Assembly: GCF_002902725.1 (NCBI RefSeq)
Contig: NZ_PPRT01000032.1
Span: 1 to 44,903 of the forward strand
Reading direction: 5' to 3'
Source of the DNA: Staphylococcus caprae
Lineage (GTDB): Bacteria; Bacillota; Bacilli; Staphylococcales; Staphylococcaceae
Length of the DNA stretch: 44,903 nucleotides
The notes under the pieces are model-generated. The model had not been told where the DNA came from. It worked only from the letters and a program-made list of their open reading frames with translations, and did no database searches. Positions 35,446 to 44,727 of the stretch are shown here, one piece after another (within the stretch, counting starts at the first letter, position 1; each line of letters opens with the position of its first letter). The position numbers and the translations under genes were made by a program.

Positions 35446-35751
35446 CTCATTCTTTCTCCCTCTAAAATTTTTGATTTAGGTGTGATAATAATTGAGAATT
35501 TGGTATAATCTAACTTATGACTTATATTGTTGACATGTATCAACGAAACGTAATGCGCCTTAATACATTTATTATACAAACCTTCCTTATAAAAATAAAT
35601 TAATTTCTCAAAGATGTTATAAAATAATGTTAGTGTGATGTTAATTATCTAATGTAATAGGGCATTTTTAAGAGAATAGAACATAAGCCTTACGAAAATA
35701 ATCAATATAGAAACAATCAATATAAAAGATCTTCTTAATAGGAGAGTGACT
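35446..35751. other. Divergent promoter region between the autolysin gene and yhgE
   Basis: About 300 bp without a gene. ATTATA at 35571-35576 is a perfect minus-strand TATAAT, placing the autolysin start about 120 nt upstream of its ATG. GTTGA-N6-TCAAC (35529-35544) lies in that leader. TGTTAA and TGTAAT near 35640-35660 resemble WalR half-sites but have the wrong spacing. Confidence 0.4.
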
Positions 35752-38607
35752 ATGAAGAACGCACTAAAACTCTTTATCACAGATTTGAAAAGGGTAGCAA
35801 AAACACCAGGAGTATGGATTATCTTGATAGGTTTAGCTATTCTTCCTTCATTCTACGCGTGGTTCAACTTATGGGCGATGTGGGACCCATATGGCAATAC
35901 CGGACATATCAAAGTAGCGGTAGTCAATGAGGACAGTGGGGATAAAATCAGAGGTAAAAAAATTAATGTTGGCGATTCAATGGTGAAATCGTTAAAGAAA
36001 AATGACAGCTTTGATTGGCAATTCGTCAGTCGAGAGAAAGCGGATCATGAAATTAAAATGGGTAAATACTATGCTGGAATATACATACCAAGCAAATTCA
36101 CACATGAAATCACTGGCACACTAAGAAAGCATCCTCAAAAAGCAGACGTTAACTTCAAAGTGAACCAAAAAATAAATGCCGTAGCAGCTAAACTTACCGA
36201 TACGGGATCGTCACTTGTTGTTGAAAAGGCCAATGAACAATTCAATAAAACTGTGACGCAAGCACTGTTAAGCGAAGCAAATAAAGTTGGACTGACACTT
36301 GAAGATAACGTTCCGACTATAAATAAGATTAAAAACGCAGTCTATCAAGCCAACAATGCTTTACCAAAGATTAATGAATTTGCAGATAAAGTAATTTATC
36401 TTAATAATCATCAAGACGAGTTAGATAATTATGCCAATAAATTTAGGGATTTAGGTAAGTATAAAGACAATATTACTGATGCACAAGATAAATTAAATGC
36501 AGTGAATGCAGCAGTACCAGCTCTCAATGAAAGAGCGAAATTAATCTTAGCGTTAAATGATTACATGCCAAATATCGAACGCCTTCTTAATGTAGCAGCT
36601 AATGACGTTCCTAATCAATTTCCTAAGATAAATAAAGGTGTTAATATTGCGAGCCAAGGCATTGATGTGGCAAATGACCAATTGACAGATGCCCAAGGTT
36701 ACCTCACGCAAGCGAAGCAGCGTGTTAAAGACTATCAAGATGCTGCCGGTAGAGCACAAGACGTGAATGGGGCAGTAAACAATGATTTAAGAAATCAACA
36801 ATCTACAGCGCAACAAAGTGCCAATCAGACACATAAAGACGCAGGTAGAAGTTACTCAAATATGCATACAAGCCAAGTGAGTACAAACGGAGATGCTTCG
36901 TCTAAAGGTGACACTGTACTATCGGACAATGACGTTAAGTCTATGAACACAGCACTCACAGAATCTCTATTATCGTTATCAAATCAGACTGATAAACAAG
37001 CTCAGGCAACGCAACAAGATATTAAAGCATTAAAGAATATAGCCTATGGTATTATTGCGTCAGATAAACCGACACAGTTTAAAGAGCCATTGGATAATGT
37101 TAAATCTCGTTTGGAAAATGCCACAAAATATAATCAACAAATGATAGATATCCTTTCAGAATTAGAAAAAAGTGAGCATGTAGATTTATCAAAAGAAATT
37201 AAACAAATTAAGCAAGCGAATAATCAAATTAATGATAGCCTGCGCAAAACAAATCAACTGATTGACGCACTATCAAATGGAAGTTCAGGTCAATCAGAAG
37301 CGGTCAAAGTGTTACGTAGTTTACCGAAATTAAATAGCAATCTCGATGCGTTCCGCTCATATATTAAAAAGGAACTCAATCAAAAGTTATTATCTGTGTC
37401 CAACGAAATTACAGACCAATTAAATAAAGGTCAAAATACGTTATCTACCATCCAATCAAAACTTAATACAATTAACCAAGTTATCACTGCAGGTCAAGAC
37501 ATCTTAAGTAAAGGGAAAGAACGAATTGACACGATTCAAAGTGCGTTACCAGGTATCGAACAAACATATATTAACGCAATGCGAACAGCTCAAGATTACT
37601 TCCCAACAGTGAAGAAAGATATCGCGCAAGCCGCTGATTTCGTTCGTAATGACTTACCACAATTAGAACAAGAATTGGCGAATGTGACGCAATCTGTGAA
37701 CCAAAACTTACCAGCGTTATTCAACCGTTATGACAACGCCGTTAATTTATTAAATGAGAATCAACCTCGTGCCAAAGAAGGTTTAGCTTCTCTAGCTAAC
37801 TTCGCAGAGAATAAACTGCCCGATGTTGAAAAGGACTTGAAAAAAGCAGACAAAGTATTCAAGAAGCTAGATAAAGATGACGCAGTAGATAAATTGATTG
37901 ATACCTTAAAGAATGACTTGAAAAAACAAGCCGATACCATCGCTAACCCTATCAATAAGAAAACAACAGATGTCTTCCCAGTTAAAGATTACGGTTCAGG
38001 TATGACACCGTTCTATACAGCATTGTCAATCTGGGTAGGCGGATTATTGATGGTAAGCTTACTAAGTGTCGACAATAAGCATGAACATTTACGACCTATA
38101 TTGACGAAGAGACAAATATATCTCGGTAAAGCAGGATTCTTCTTCATGTTAGGTGTGATTCAAGCACTGATCGTATCAATTGGTGACTTAGTCATTTTAA
38201 AAGCAGCAGTAGAATCGCCAGTATTATTCGTATCCATTGCTGTATTTAGTTCACTAGTATTTAACTCGATTATATATACATGTGTATCTATGTTAGGTAA
38301 TCCGGGTAAGGCCGTGGCAATTATCTTGTTAGTGCTACAAATTGCAGGTGGGGGAGGAACATTCCCAATTCAAACAGCACCTCAATTCTTCCAAACGATT
38401 TCACCATATTTACCGTTCACCTATGCGATCGATGCATTACGTGAAACAGTAGGTGGCATAGTACCAGAAATTTTAATTACTAAAGTTGTGGTATTAACGT
38501 TATTTGGTTTAGGATTTATTATCTTTGGTGTTTGTATGAAACCTGTAATGGATCCGCTTATGCGTAAAATTGCTAAACGTGCAGCAGAAAGTAAAGTAAC
38601 TGAATAA
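35752..38607 (+). CDS. YhgE/Pip family membrane protein
   Basis: 951 residues from the ATG at 35752 (MKNALKLFITDLKRVAKTPGVW), after TAGGAGAGTGAC; an in-frame GTG at 35746 is within that site. One N-terminal transmembrane helix is followed by an external, largely helical domain of about 700 residues, with many heptad-like stretches. The last ~200 residues hold five transmembrane helices of the ABC-2 permease type ('LQIAGGGGTFPIQTAPQFFQTISPYLPFTYAIDALRE' region). The family includes phage infection protein Pip and EsaA of type VII secretion. No type VII genes are next to it; function unknown. Confidence 0.9.
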   Translation: MKNALKLFITDLKRVAKTPGVWIILIGLAILPSFYAWFNLWAMWDPYGNTGHIKVAVVNEDSGDKIRGKKINVGDSMVKSLKKNDSFDWQFVSREKADHEIKMGKYYAGIYIPSKFTHEITGTLRKHPQKADVNFKVNQKINAVAAKLTDTGSSLVVEKANEQFNKTVTQALLSEANKVGLTLEDNVPTINKIKNAVYQANNALPKINEFADKVIYLNNHQDELDNYANKFRDLGKYKDNITDAQDKLNAVNAAVPALNERAKLILALNDYMPNIERLLNVAANDVPNQFPKINKGVNIASQGIDVANDQLTDAQGYLTQAKQRVKDYQDAAGRAQDVNGAVNNDLRNQQSTAQQSANQTHKDAGRSYSNMHTSQVSTNGDASSKGDTVLSDNDVKSMNTALTESLLSLSNQTDKQAQATQQDIKALKNIAYGIIASDKPTQFKEPLDNVKSRLENATKYNQQMIDILSELEKSEHVDLSKEIKQIKQANNQINDSLRKTNQLIDALSNGSSGQSEAVKVLRSLPKLNSNLDAFRSYIKKELNQKLLSVSNEITDQLNKGQNTLSTIQSKLNTINQVITAGQDILSKGKERIDTIQSALPGIEQTYINAMRTAQDYFPTVKKDIAQAADFVRNDLPQLEQELANVTQSVNQNLPALFNRYDNAVNLLNENQPRAKEGLASLANFAENKLPDVEKDLKKADKVFKKLDKDDAVDKLIDTLKNDLKKQADTIANPINKKTTDVFPVKDYGSGMTPFYTALSIWVGGLLMVSLLSVDNKHEHLRPILTKRQIYLGKAGFFFMLGVIQALIVSIGDLVILKAAVESPVLFVSIAVFSSLVFNSIIYTCVSMLGNPGKAVAIILLVLQIAGGGGTFPIQTAPQFFQTISPYLPFTYAIDALRETVGGIVPEILITKVVVLTLFGLGFIIFGVCMKPVMDPLMRKIAKRAAESKVTE

Positions 38608-38615
38608 GACATGCG

Positions 38616-38658
38616 AAATCCCCTCGAATTGTACCGTTCAATTCGAGGGGATTTTTAA
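38616..38658. terminator. Terminator after yhgE
   Basis: AAATCCCCTCGAATT (38616-38630) and AATTCGAGGGGATTT (38640-38654) form a perfect 15-bp stem with loop GTACCGTTC and a following T run. Confidence 0.93.
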
Positions 38659-38676
38659 ATAATTACTTTTATTTTT

Positions 38677-38778
38677 ATCAATACTTCACTTCGTATTGAT
38701 TAGCTCCCTTGCCGCGGGCATGGCTTGAGCCTGTAGTCTCAAGACGCATGCTATTCCTGCAGGCGTGTCGCCATCAAT
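38677..38778. repeat. REP-like intergenic element
   Basis: A GC-rich block in AT-rich surroundings. It starts with ATCAATAC-N8-GTATTGAT (38677-38700) and continues with 'GCCGCGGGCATGGCTTGAGCC', 'GTAGTCTCAAGACGCATGC' and 'TATTCCTGCAGGCGTGTCGCC', with GCCTG/CAGGC pairing. Read in reverse, 'CTGCAGGAATAGC...GAGAC...GGCTC..GCC...GCCCGCGG' resembles the dispersed palindromic intergenic repeats known from bacilli. No coding potential. Confidence 0.55.
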
Positions 38779-38854
38779 AATTTGTTTGTTCACTAAAATT
38801 CAGTCTTTATCTATAATTCTCCCAATTATAACTGTAGCTGAGGGGAAGCATACT

Positions 38855-39790
38855 TTAAGGATGGCTGATGATCAATTCAATGTTTCCTTCAAATGTGATT
38901 GTATGATCTTCTGATGTAAGAATGAAATGCATGCCTTTTTTAATGTCGTAAGGTTTATCATCGATTAAGATTTTACCTTTGCCATCAATCACTGAAACTA
39001 AACAATAGGCATGTGGTTTATCCCATTGCATCTGATGATTAATCGTCCACTTTTCAACAGTGAAGAATTCATTCGCAATAAATTGCGTGTACGTGTTCCC
39101 ATCTATCTCTTTGGTAAGAGGAGACGTGTTAGGTTGTCGATTTGAAATATCAATAACATCTTTACTCTGTTCCAAATGTAACTCACGCGTATGTCCATGA
39201 CTATCCTTTCTATCATAATCATAAATACGATACGTTGTGTCTGAGGATTGTTGCGTTTCTAAAATAAGAATGCCTGAACCGATGGCATGAACAGTACCAG
39301 CAGGAACATAATAGAATTCACCAGGATGAACAGGTACATGTTTAAATAAATGATCGAAGTCTTTGTTATCAATCAATTGATGAAGCTCTGTTTGTGAATC
39401 AGCATCCACACCATAAATAATTTCAGCTCCAGGTTCTGCATCTAAAATGTACCAACATTCTGTTTTACCGTATTCTCCTTCATGTTGAAGGGCATAGTCA
39501 TCGTTAGGATGTACTTGGACAGAAAGTTGATCATGTGCATCTAAAATTTTAGTTAGAAGCGGGAAGTGTGTTCTAGAATCATTCCCAAATAACGCTCTAT
39601 CATCATCCCATACTTGGTCTAGTGTTTTACCTTGATGTTTGCCGTTTAGAATGACGTTAGGACCATTTTTATGAGCTGAAATAGCCCAACATTCTCCTGT
39701 TGAATTACTTGGAATATCATATCCGAACTGTGTTAAAGCTGAGCCACCCCAAATTCTTTCTTGAAATACAGGTTCGAGAAACAATACCAT
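38855..39790 (-). CDS. manA: Mannose-6-phosphate isomerase, class I
   Basis: 311 residues with the type I PMI zinc site: Gln92 and His94 in 'VQVHPNDD', Glu111 in 'GKTECWY' and His168 in 'AGTVHAIG'. It interconverts mannose 6-phosphate and fructose 6-phosphate. AAGGAGTGTAAGAC precedes the ATG. It lies 13 bp after the fructose-type PTS gene in the same direction, suggesting that the PTS imports mannose or a related hexose whose 6-phosphate is funnelled into glycolysis. Confidence 0.94.
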   Translation of the reverse strand: MVLFLEPVFQERIWGGSALTQFGYDIPSNSTGECWAISAHKNGPNVILNGKHQGKTLDQVWDDDRALFGNDSRTHFPLLTKILDAHDQLSVQVHPNDDYALQHEGEYGKTECWYILDAEPGAEIIYGVDADSQTELHQLIDNKDFDHLFKHVPVHPGEFYYVPAGTVHAIGSGILILETQQSSDTTYRIYDYDRKDSHGHTRELHLEQSKDVIDISNRQPNTSPLTKEIDGNTYTQFIANEFFTVEKWTINHQMQWDKPHAYCLVSVIDGKGKILIDDKPYDIKKGMHFILTSEDHTITFEGNIELIISHP

Positions 39791-39803
39791 GTCTTACACT
39801 CCT

Positions 39804-41783
39804 TTATATCCCTTTTAAAATATTGTAGATTTCACTTTTATCTTGAGCGTGTACGAGTCTGTCTCTTGTATCGTCATGCATGAGTGATTTTGATAAACGT
39901 TGTAATAGTCTTAAATGTGTATCGTTACTGTCATTTGGAACAGCGATAAGGAATACCAATTGTGGTAATGAACCATCAAGACTTTCCCATTGAATGCCTT
40001 TTCTATTACTCATAACTGCTACTACAGGTTGTTTCACCGCATTTGATTTCGCGTGAGGAATTGCTACGTTCATTCCGATAGCTGTTGTTGACTCTGCTTC
40101 TCGTTTAAGAATCGCGTCTTTGACTGTTTCTACGTCAGAGATGTAATGATGTTCATTTAATTTTGAAAGAAGTGTATCTATTGCCTCATCTCGAGTGAGT
40201 TCAGATTTTGAAATATCGATAATGTCTTCGCTAAATACATGATCTTCAGTATGCTTCGCTGTTGATGCCTCTTGTTGCGCTGAAGTAGCTACACTATTTT
40301 GTGAAGAAGTATCGTTTGCTGTTGGTTCTTCATTTTCCAAGCCAGTGTCAGTCGCTAACGTATTCACGTCATTTGCAGGTGAATGTCTCTTGAAAATTAA
40401 AACCGCTAACGTTGTGACTAAACTACCAATAATGACAGCAATAAAGAACCACAATACCTTATCAATACCGCCAAGTACTGCCACAACAGGGCCACCGTGA
40501 GCAACTCTATCGCCTACGCCACCGAGTGCCGCAATAACAGAAGCCACCATCGCACCAATCATATTAGCCGGAATTGTTCTAAGTGGGTCTTGAGCAGCGA
40601 AAGGTATGGCACCTTCAGTAATACCAAAGAGTCCCATTGTAAATGAGGCTTTACCCATTTCTCGTTCAGACTTATTGAACTTACGCTTTTGGATAAATGT
40701 TGCTAAACCTAAACCAATTGGAGGAGTACATACTGCAACAGCAACCATTCCCATCACTGCATAATTTCCTTCGGCAATGAGTGCGGAACCAAATAGAAAG
40801 GCTGCTTTATTAATAGGGCCACCCATATCGAAGGCAATCATTGCACCAATAATTAGAGCAAGAATAATAATGTTGGCACCTTGCATCCCTTTTAACCATG
40901 TCGTCAGAGCAGCGAAAATACTTGAAATCGGTGCACCAATAACAAAGATGAATATTAAACCTACAATTAACGATGAAATAATAGGGATAATGATAATCGG
41001 CATAATTGGCGCCATCGCTTTAGGAACTTTAATTTGTTTAATCCATTTAGCGATATAACCAGCAAGGAAACCAGCGACAATACCACCTAAGAAGCCAGCG
41101 CCTGCAGTACTACCGTATAAACTACCGTCAGCTGCAATTGCACCACCAATCATACCTGGAACAAGGCCGGGTTTATCAGCGATACTAACGGCAATGTAAC
41201 CAGCTAGAATAGGTACCATGAATTTAAAAGATAAACTACCGATACTTTCAATAGATTTCCAGAATGAATGTTCTGGAATGACTAAACCTTTTGGACTTGT
41301 TTCGCCACCAATAGTTAAGGCGATAGCCATGAGTAATCCACCAACAACAATGAATGGAACCATGAAAGACACACCATTCATTAAGTGTTGATAAATCATT
41401 TGCATTCCGCTTTTATGTTCGTCATCCTCAGCATCATTTGACTGAGCATACGCGTCTGAGTCAGATCCATGATAGATACGTGCATCTTGATCGATGATAC
41501 GTTGAATTAATTCTTTAGGGCGATGGATACCTTCGCGAACATTTTCATTGATTAAACGTTTTCCTTTAAATCGAGATAAATCGACTTGTCGATCCGCTGC
41601 GATGATAATGCCGTCTGCTTCTTTAATTTCTTTAGCAGTTAAAATGTTTTCCGCACCTACACCGCCTTGTGTTTCGACTTTGATGTCTACGCCCATTTCT
41701 TTAGCAGCTTGTTCTAATTTCTCTTGAGCCATATATGTATGGGCGATGCCATTCGGGCATGATGTTATAGCAAGTATTTTCAT
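39804..41783 (-). CDS. Fructose/mannose-family PTS enzyme IIBCA
   Basis: 659 residues from the ATG at 41783 (MKILAITSCPNGIAHTYM); a GTG three codons earlier is only 2 nt from the AAAGGAG site. Domain order is EIIB (1-100, phosphorylated Cys9 in 'TSCPNGIAHT'), EIIC (about 130-465, eight or more helices, 'ITEGAIPFAAQDPLRTIP'), a Ser/Thr/Glu-rich linker, then EIIA (about 510-659, phosphorylated His577 in 'VAIPHAKSNA'). It imports and phosphorylates a hexose. Co-transcribed with manA, preceded by its own cre-like site, and followed upstream by a PRD regulator gene. Confidence 0.94.
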   Translation of the reverse strand: MKILAITSCPNGIAHTYMAQEKLEQAAKEMGVDIKVETQGGVGAENILTAKEIKEADGIIIAADRQVDLSRFKGKRLINENVREGIHRPKELIQRIIDQDARIYHGSDSDAYAQSNDAEDDEHKSGMQMIYQHLMNGVSFMVPFIVVGGLLMAIALTIGGETSPKGLVIPEHSFWKSIESIGSLSFKFMVPILAGYIAVSIADKPGLVPGMIGGAIAADGSLYGSTAGAGFLGGIVAGFLAGYIAKWIKQIKVPKAMAPIMPIIIIPIISSLIVGLIFIFVIGAPISSIFAALTTWLKGMQGANIIILALIIGAMIAFDMGGPINKAAFLFGSALIAEGNYAVMGMVAVAVCTPPIGLGLATFIQKRKFNKSEREMGKASFTMGLFGITEGAIPFAAQDPLRTIPANMIGAMVASVIAALGGVGDRVAHGGPVVAVLGGIDKVLWFFIAVIIGSLVTTLAVLIFKRHSPANDVNTLATDTGLENEEPTANDTSSQNSVATSAQQEASTAKHTEDHVFSEDIIDISKSELTRDEAIDTLLSKLNEHHYISDVETVKDAILKREAESTTAIGMNVAIPHAKSNAVKQPVVAVMSNRKGIQWESLDGSLPQLVFLIAVPNDSNDTHLRLLQRLSKSLMHDDTRDRLVHAQDKSEIYNILKGI

Positions 41784-41807
41784 AGCTTTCACTCTCCTTT
41801 ATTAAAG

Positions 41808-41821
41808 TGTAAGCGTATTCA
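41808..41821 (-). promoter_or_regulatory. Candidate CcpA binding site (cre) upstream of the PTS gene
   Basis: The minus strand reads TGAATACGCTTACA, matching the cre consensus TGWAANCGNTNWCA closely. It is 25 nt upstream of the PTS start codon, where CcpA would block transcription during growth on glucose. Confidence 0.68.
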
Positions 41822-41835
41822 ATGCTATATAAAAA

Positions 41836-41868
41836 AGAATAATTGCCGTTATTAGTGGCAATTATTCT
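41836..41868 (-). terminator. Terminator between the PRD regulator gene and the PTS gene
   Basis: AGAATAATTGCC and GGCAATTATTCT form a 12-bp perfect stem around GTTATTAGT, followed on the minus strand by TTTTTT. The regulator's stop codon lies inside the first arm. It suggests that the PTS-manA unit has its own promoter. Confidence 0.85.
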
Positions 41869-43739
41869 CTAATTCGTGCGATTAACTTATTCTTCAAAGC
41901 AACCTCATCTAACACACACCATTGATCGACTGTATGTTCATCAAGCTGAGCAATCGATTGAATGATTTTCTTCATCATCTGTGCATCTTTTTTCGCAATC
42001 GCCAGGAAGAAGACTAATTTCACATTATGTTGCTTCCATGGGATAGAATCGATCGTTTTAAATATAATCACATGTGACTTTAGAACCTTTTCCGGGTTAC
42101 CGTGGGGGATAGCGATTGCGTTTCCAATATAGGTTGAAGATTGTCTTTCGCGTTCCATCGCGGATTCGATATAGCCATCTAAAGTCGCTTGATGTTCATC
42201 TAAGATCGTTTGCGCTCTTTTAAAGATAGATAACGCAACGGTGGAACCAGTATGTTCAATGTCAGATTCAACCACAAATTGTATCGGGGATAAGGCATCT
42301 CTTTGTAATGTAGGATTTCTATAGGATTGAATGAGATGTTCCACTGTTCTTTCATCATCTTTTGAAAATAACGGCGAAACTTTAACAACTTTCGGTAAAG
42401 CATTTAAATCATTATTCGACAAGTCGATATCATGCGTTGTAATGAGTACATCAATTTGGCTGAAATCATAGTGTTCTACATCTTCAAGTTTGAGCGTATC
42501 GACGATAGAAATCGACGGACTCAACTTCTTAATTCTTTCAGCTAATAGGGTTGATACACCTAAGCCATAGTAACACACGATGACGACGTTCATTGTAGAT
42601 TGCATTTGCCGTTCAATAGAAGATTGAAAATGAATCGTCAAAAAGGCAATTTCATCTTCACAAAGTTGTATATCAGTATCTTTTGATAATTGAGCAATTG
42701 CATTATAAAGCGTATTAAAAATAAATGGATACAACTGTTTAATCTCCGATGTCAACGGATTATTTAAATAAACATTACGCATTAACCGTATATACGTACG
42801 ACTAAAATGCATATAAATATTTTCTTTTAAAATGGAATCTTTAGAAAATGGAATATCTACAGTATCTTCCATCAATTGGATTAATCTCTGAATATATCCT
42901 TGAATAAAAAGTCGTTGAAAACTCAAGTCAAACTGATTGAAATGGTAGCTAATGAAAAATGAAAATAAATGACTTGTTTCATCAGTGAGTTGATATCCAA
43001 GTTGTTGATTAATATCAGCAATACATCGTCGAGCAATATCTAAAGAGTCGGGATGAGCTTCCCATTCTACTTCTTCGGATGACGACCTTTTAATAATTAA
43101 GATTAAATGCACAAGTAACTGACGCACTTGATTATCTGAAGTTTGTAGATCGGCTTCTTGGATATGTTGTTTAATAATATGATGAATGCGTTGAATATGT
43201 GCATGGGGCAATTCTTGTAAGATTAAATCTTCCACTTTAATTTCATTAGAGGTAAGTTGATTAAGATGGAGAATGGCATTACTTAAGTTTGAAGCACTCG
43301 CGTCAATCATAATACCTTGTTTCCTTTTGATGACCATCATGACATCGAATTTCTCACACCAATGTTGTAAACGTGTCACACAATCGAGCACATCATTCTT
43401 AGATAAATGAAACTGTGCCGCCAGTTCGTTCAGTGTATACGTATGGTCGTCCATCAATAATTTATAAGCTATCGTAATTAACAACTTTCTCTCTTTGAAG
43501 ATCCAATCATTCAATTGATCCTCAATATAAGAAACGGAGTACTGATCTAGATTCAAATGATATCCCCTCGACTTAACACTCACAATGACCTCATCAATAA
43601 AAGTAGCATTAATCACTTTAATATCATTTCTCACAGTCCGATTGGAAACGTTTAAATAATTGGAGACTTCATTCCCACTAATGTATGTTTGAGCGTTGTT
43701 CAATAAGAGTTGAATTAGTTTTATATGTCTATTTATCAT
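41862..43739 (-). CDS. PRD-containing transcriptional activator of the PTS operon (BglG/MtlR-ManR type)
   Basis: 625 residues. N-terminal HTH domains (about 1-130; 'GNEVSNYLNVSNRTVRNDIKVIN' and 'TLNELAAQFHLSKNDVLDCV') are followed by two PTS regulation domains (about 170-380), an EIIB-like domain with Cys in 'VVIVCYYGLGVSTLLAERI', and a C-terminal EIIA-like domain with His546 in 'AIPHGNPEKV'. Such proteins activate PTS operons when their PRDs and EII-like modules are phosphorylated or dephosphorylated by PTS proteins. It precedes the fructose/mannose PTS gene and presumably controls it. Confidence 0.92.
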   Translation of the reverse strand: MINRHIKLIQLLLNNAQTYISGNEVSNYLNVSNRTVRNDIKVINATFIDEVIVSVKSRGYHLNLDQYSVSYIEDQLNDWIFKERKLLITIAYKLLMDDHTYTLNELAAQFHLSKNDVLDCVTRLQHWCEKFDVMMVIKRKQGIMIDASASNLSNAILHLNQLTSNEIKVEDLILQELPHAHIQRIHHIIKQHIQEADLQTSDNQVRQLLVHLILIIKRSSSEEVEWEAHPDSLDIARRCIADINQQLGYQLTDETSHLFSFFISYHFNQFDLSFQRLFIQGYIQRLIQLMEDTVDIPFSKDSILKENIYMHFSRTYIRLMRNVYLNNPLTSEIKQLYPFIFNTLYNAIAQLSKDTDIQLCEDEIAFLTIHFQSSIERQMQSTMNVVIVCYYGLGVSTLLAERIKKLSPSISIVDTLKLEDVEHYDFSQIDVLITTHDIDLSNNDLNALPKVVKVSPLFSKDDERTVEHLIQSYRNPTLQRDALSPIQFVVESDIEHTGSTVALSIFKRAQTILDEHQATLDGYIESAMERERQSSTYIGNAIAIPHGNPEKVLKSHVIIFKTIDSIPWKQHNVKLVFFLAIAKKDAQMMKKIIQSIAQLDEHTVDQWCVLDEVALKNKLIARIRE

Positions 43740-43769
43740 TGTTCATCTCACTTCTCCAAAAGTTTAATA

Positions 43770-43783
43770 GGAAAACGCTTACT
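43770..43783. promoter_or_regulatory. Candidate CcpA binding site (cre) upstream of the PRD regulator
   Basis: GGAAAACGCTTACT differs from the cre consensus TGWAANCGNTNWCA mainly at the first and last base. It lies about 30 nt upstream of the regulator's ATG. Together with the site before the PTS gene it implies carbon catabolite control at both promoters. Confidence 0.6.
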
Positions 43784-44073
43784 TTACTAATAAAGTGTAC
43801 TCCCTAACATCAGGATAGGCAAGTGCACATTTGGTGAATAGCAATAGGAGTTTCAGACATAGTCAGATATATTTATACTAGCTAAAGATAGTTAAGGAAA
43901 TTAATGATTGAGCTAGCCAATCAATTATAGTGATAATAAAAAGTAAGGATTTGTTATAGAAAAAAAGAATGAATATATGACAAAATAAATTACATGATAA
44001 TATTGAATAGATTTCAAAAGACCTTAAAAATGAAACTAACTTTGTAGAAGATAAAAACGAAGGGGAGCACACA
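43784..44073. other. AT-rich intergenic region before the DUF443 gene
   Basis: No supported gene. The frame of the DUF443 protein is open from 44014, after a TAG at 44011, but offers no ATG, GTG or TTG before 44245. AAGGGGAG at about 44060-44067 is the only good ribosome binding site. The rest may be promoter sequence or the remains of a decayed gene. Confidence 0.4.
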
Positions 44074-44727
44074 ATTATCAATACAATAAATATAGAAACT
44101 ATCGAAAAAAACAGTAAATATAAGTTAATACACTATAAGGACTCGTATTATGTTATTGATTTAAACCGTAATAAATTAACATATTTATTTCCGTTACTAA
44201 ATTATGTAACAAGACAATTACTTATTAAAATTGATAAAGAAGAATTGGAAAGCATCAAAACCTCTTATATCAATAAAGACAAAAGAAATAAAACGAATGC
44301 TTTGGGAAGCATAGGCACAGGTATTGGTCTATTATTTGCAACGCTCACTAAATCATTACTAGATTATATGGATTTTACTACGAACTCGATGGTAAGTCTT
44401 ATTTTAGTAATAATCGCGATAATTCCACTAATCATAGTTAAGAGATTTGTCGATAAAAAGAAGAAGGAAGAATTAGGAGTTAAGTTAAATGGATATAAGC
44501 TAAGAGCGTTTGTGTTTCCTAATGTTAAAGAGATAATCAAAAATATTTTGATCAATGTTGTAGTAAGTTTTGTTTTTATAGTATTAGTTTTGGGCGTAAT
44601 GATAGAGAAACAATCAAATATCATATATTTTTTATGCATGATGATGACACTAGCTTGTATTTTGTTTCAAAATGTATTTCTTTATGCACAAACAGAAATT
44701 ACAGGGAAGATTGCTGGTATTAAATGA
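44074..44727 (+). CDS. DUF443 family membrane protein with no standard start codon
   Basis: If read from the ATT at 44074, six bases after AGGGGAG, the protein has 217 residues, the usual DUF443 length. 'KYKLIHYKDSYYVIDLNRNKLTYLFPLLNYVTRQLLIKIDKEELE' is the typical N-terminal region, followed by four hydrophobic segments (about 75-95, 105-122, 155-175, 185-205). The first conventional codon is TTG at 44245, which would remove that region. DUF443 includes TsaI, the immunity protein to the S. aureus type VII toxin TspA. Either AUU is used, or the gene has lost its ATG and is inactive. Confidence 0.7.
   Translation: MINTINIETIEKNSKYKLIHYKDSYYVIDLNRNKLTYLFPLLNYVTRQLLIKIDKEELESIKTSYINKDKRNKTNALGSIGTGIGLLFATLTKSLLDYMDFTTNSMVSLILVIIAIIPLIIVKRFVDKKKKEELGVKLNGYKLRAFVFPNVKEIIKNILINVVVSFVFIVLVLGVMIEKQSNIIYFLCMMMTLACILFQNVFLYAQTEITGKIAGIK

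Noticed and set aside
35640..35662. TGTTAA and TGTAAT pair resembling a WalR site near the autolysin promoter
   Set aside because: The half-sites are 8 bases apart instead of 5 and lie nearer the yhgE side, so the match is not significant.
43878..44081. 67-codon hydrophobic ORF on the minus strand before the DUF443 gene
   Set aside because: It is AT-rich, its frame overlaps the start region of the DUF443 gene, and it has no recognisable ribosome binding site or family.
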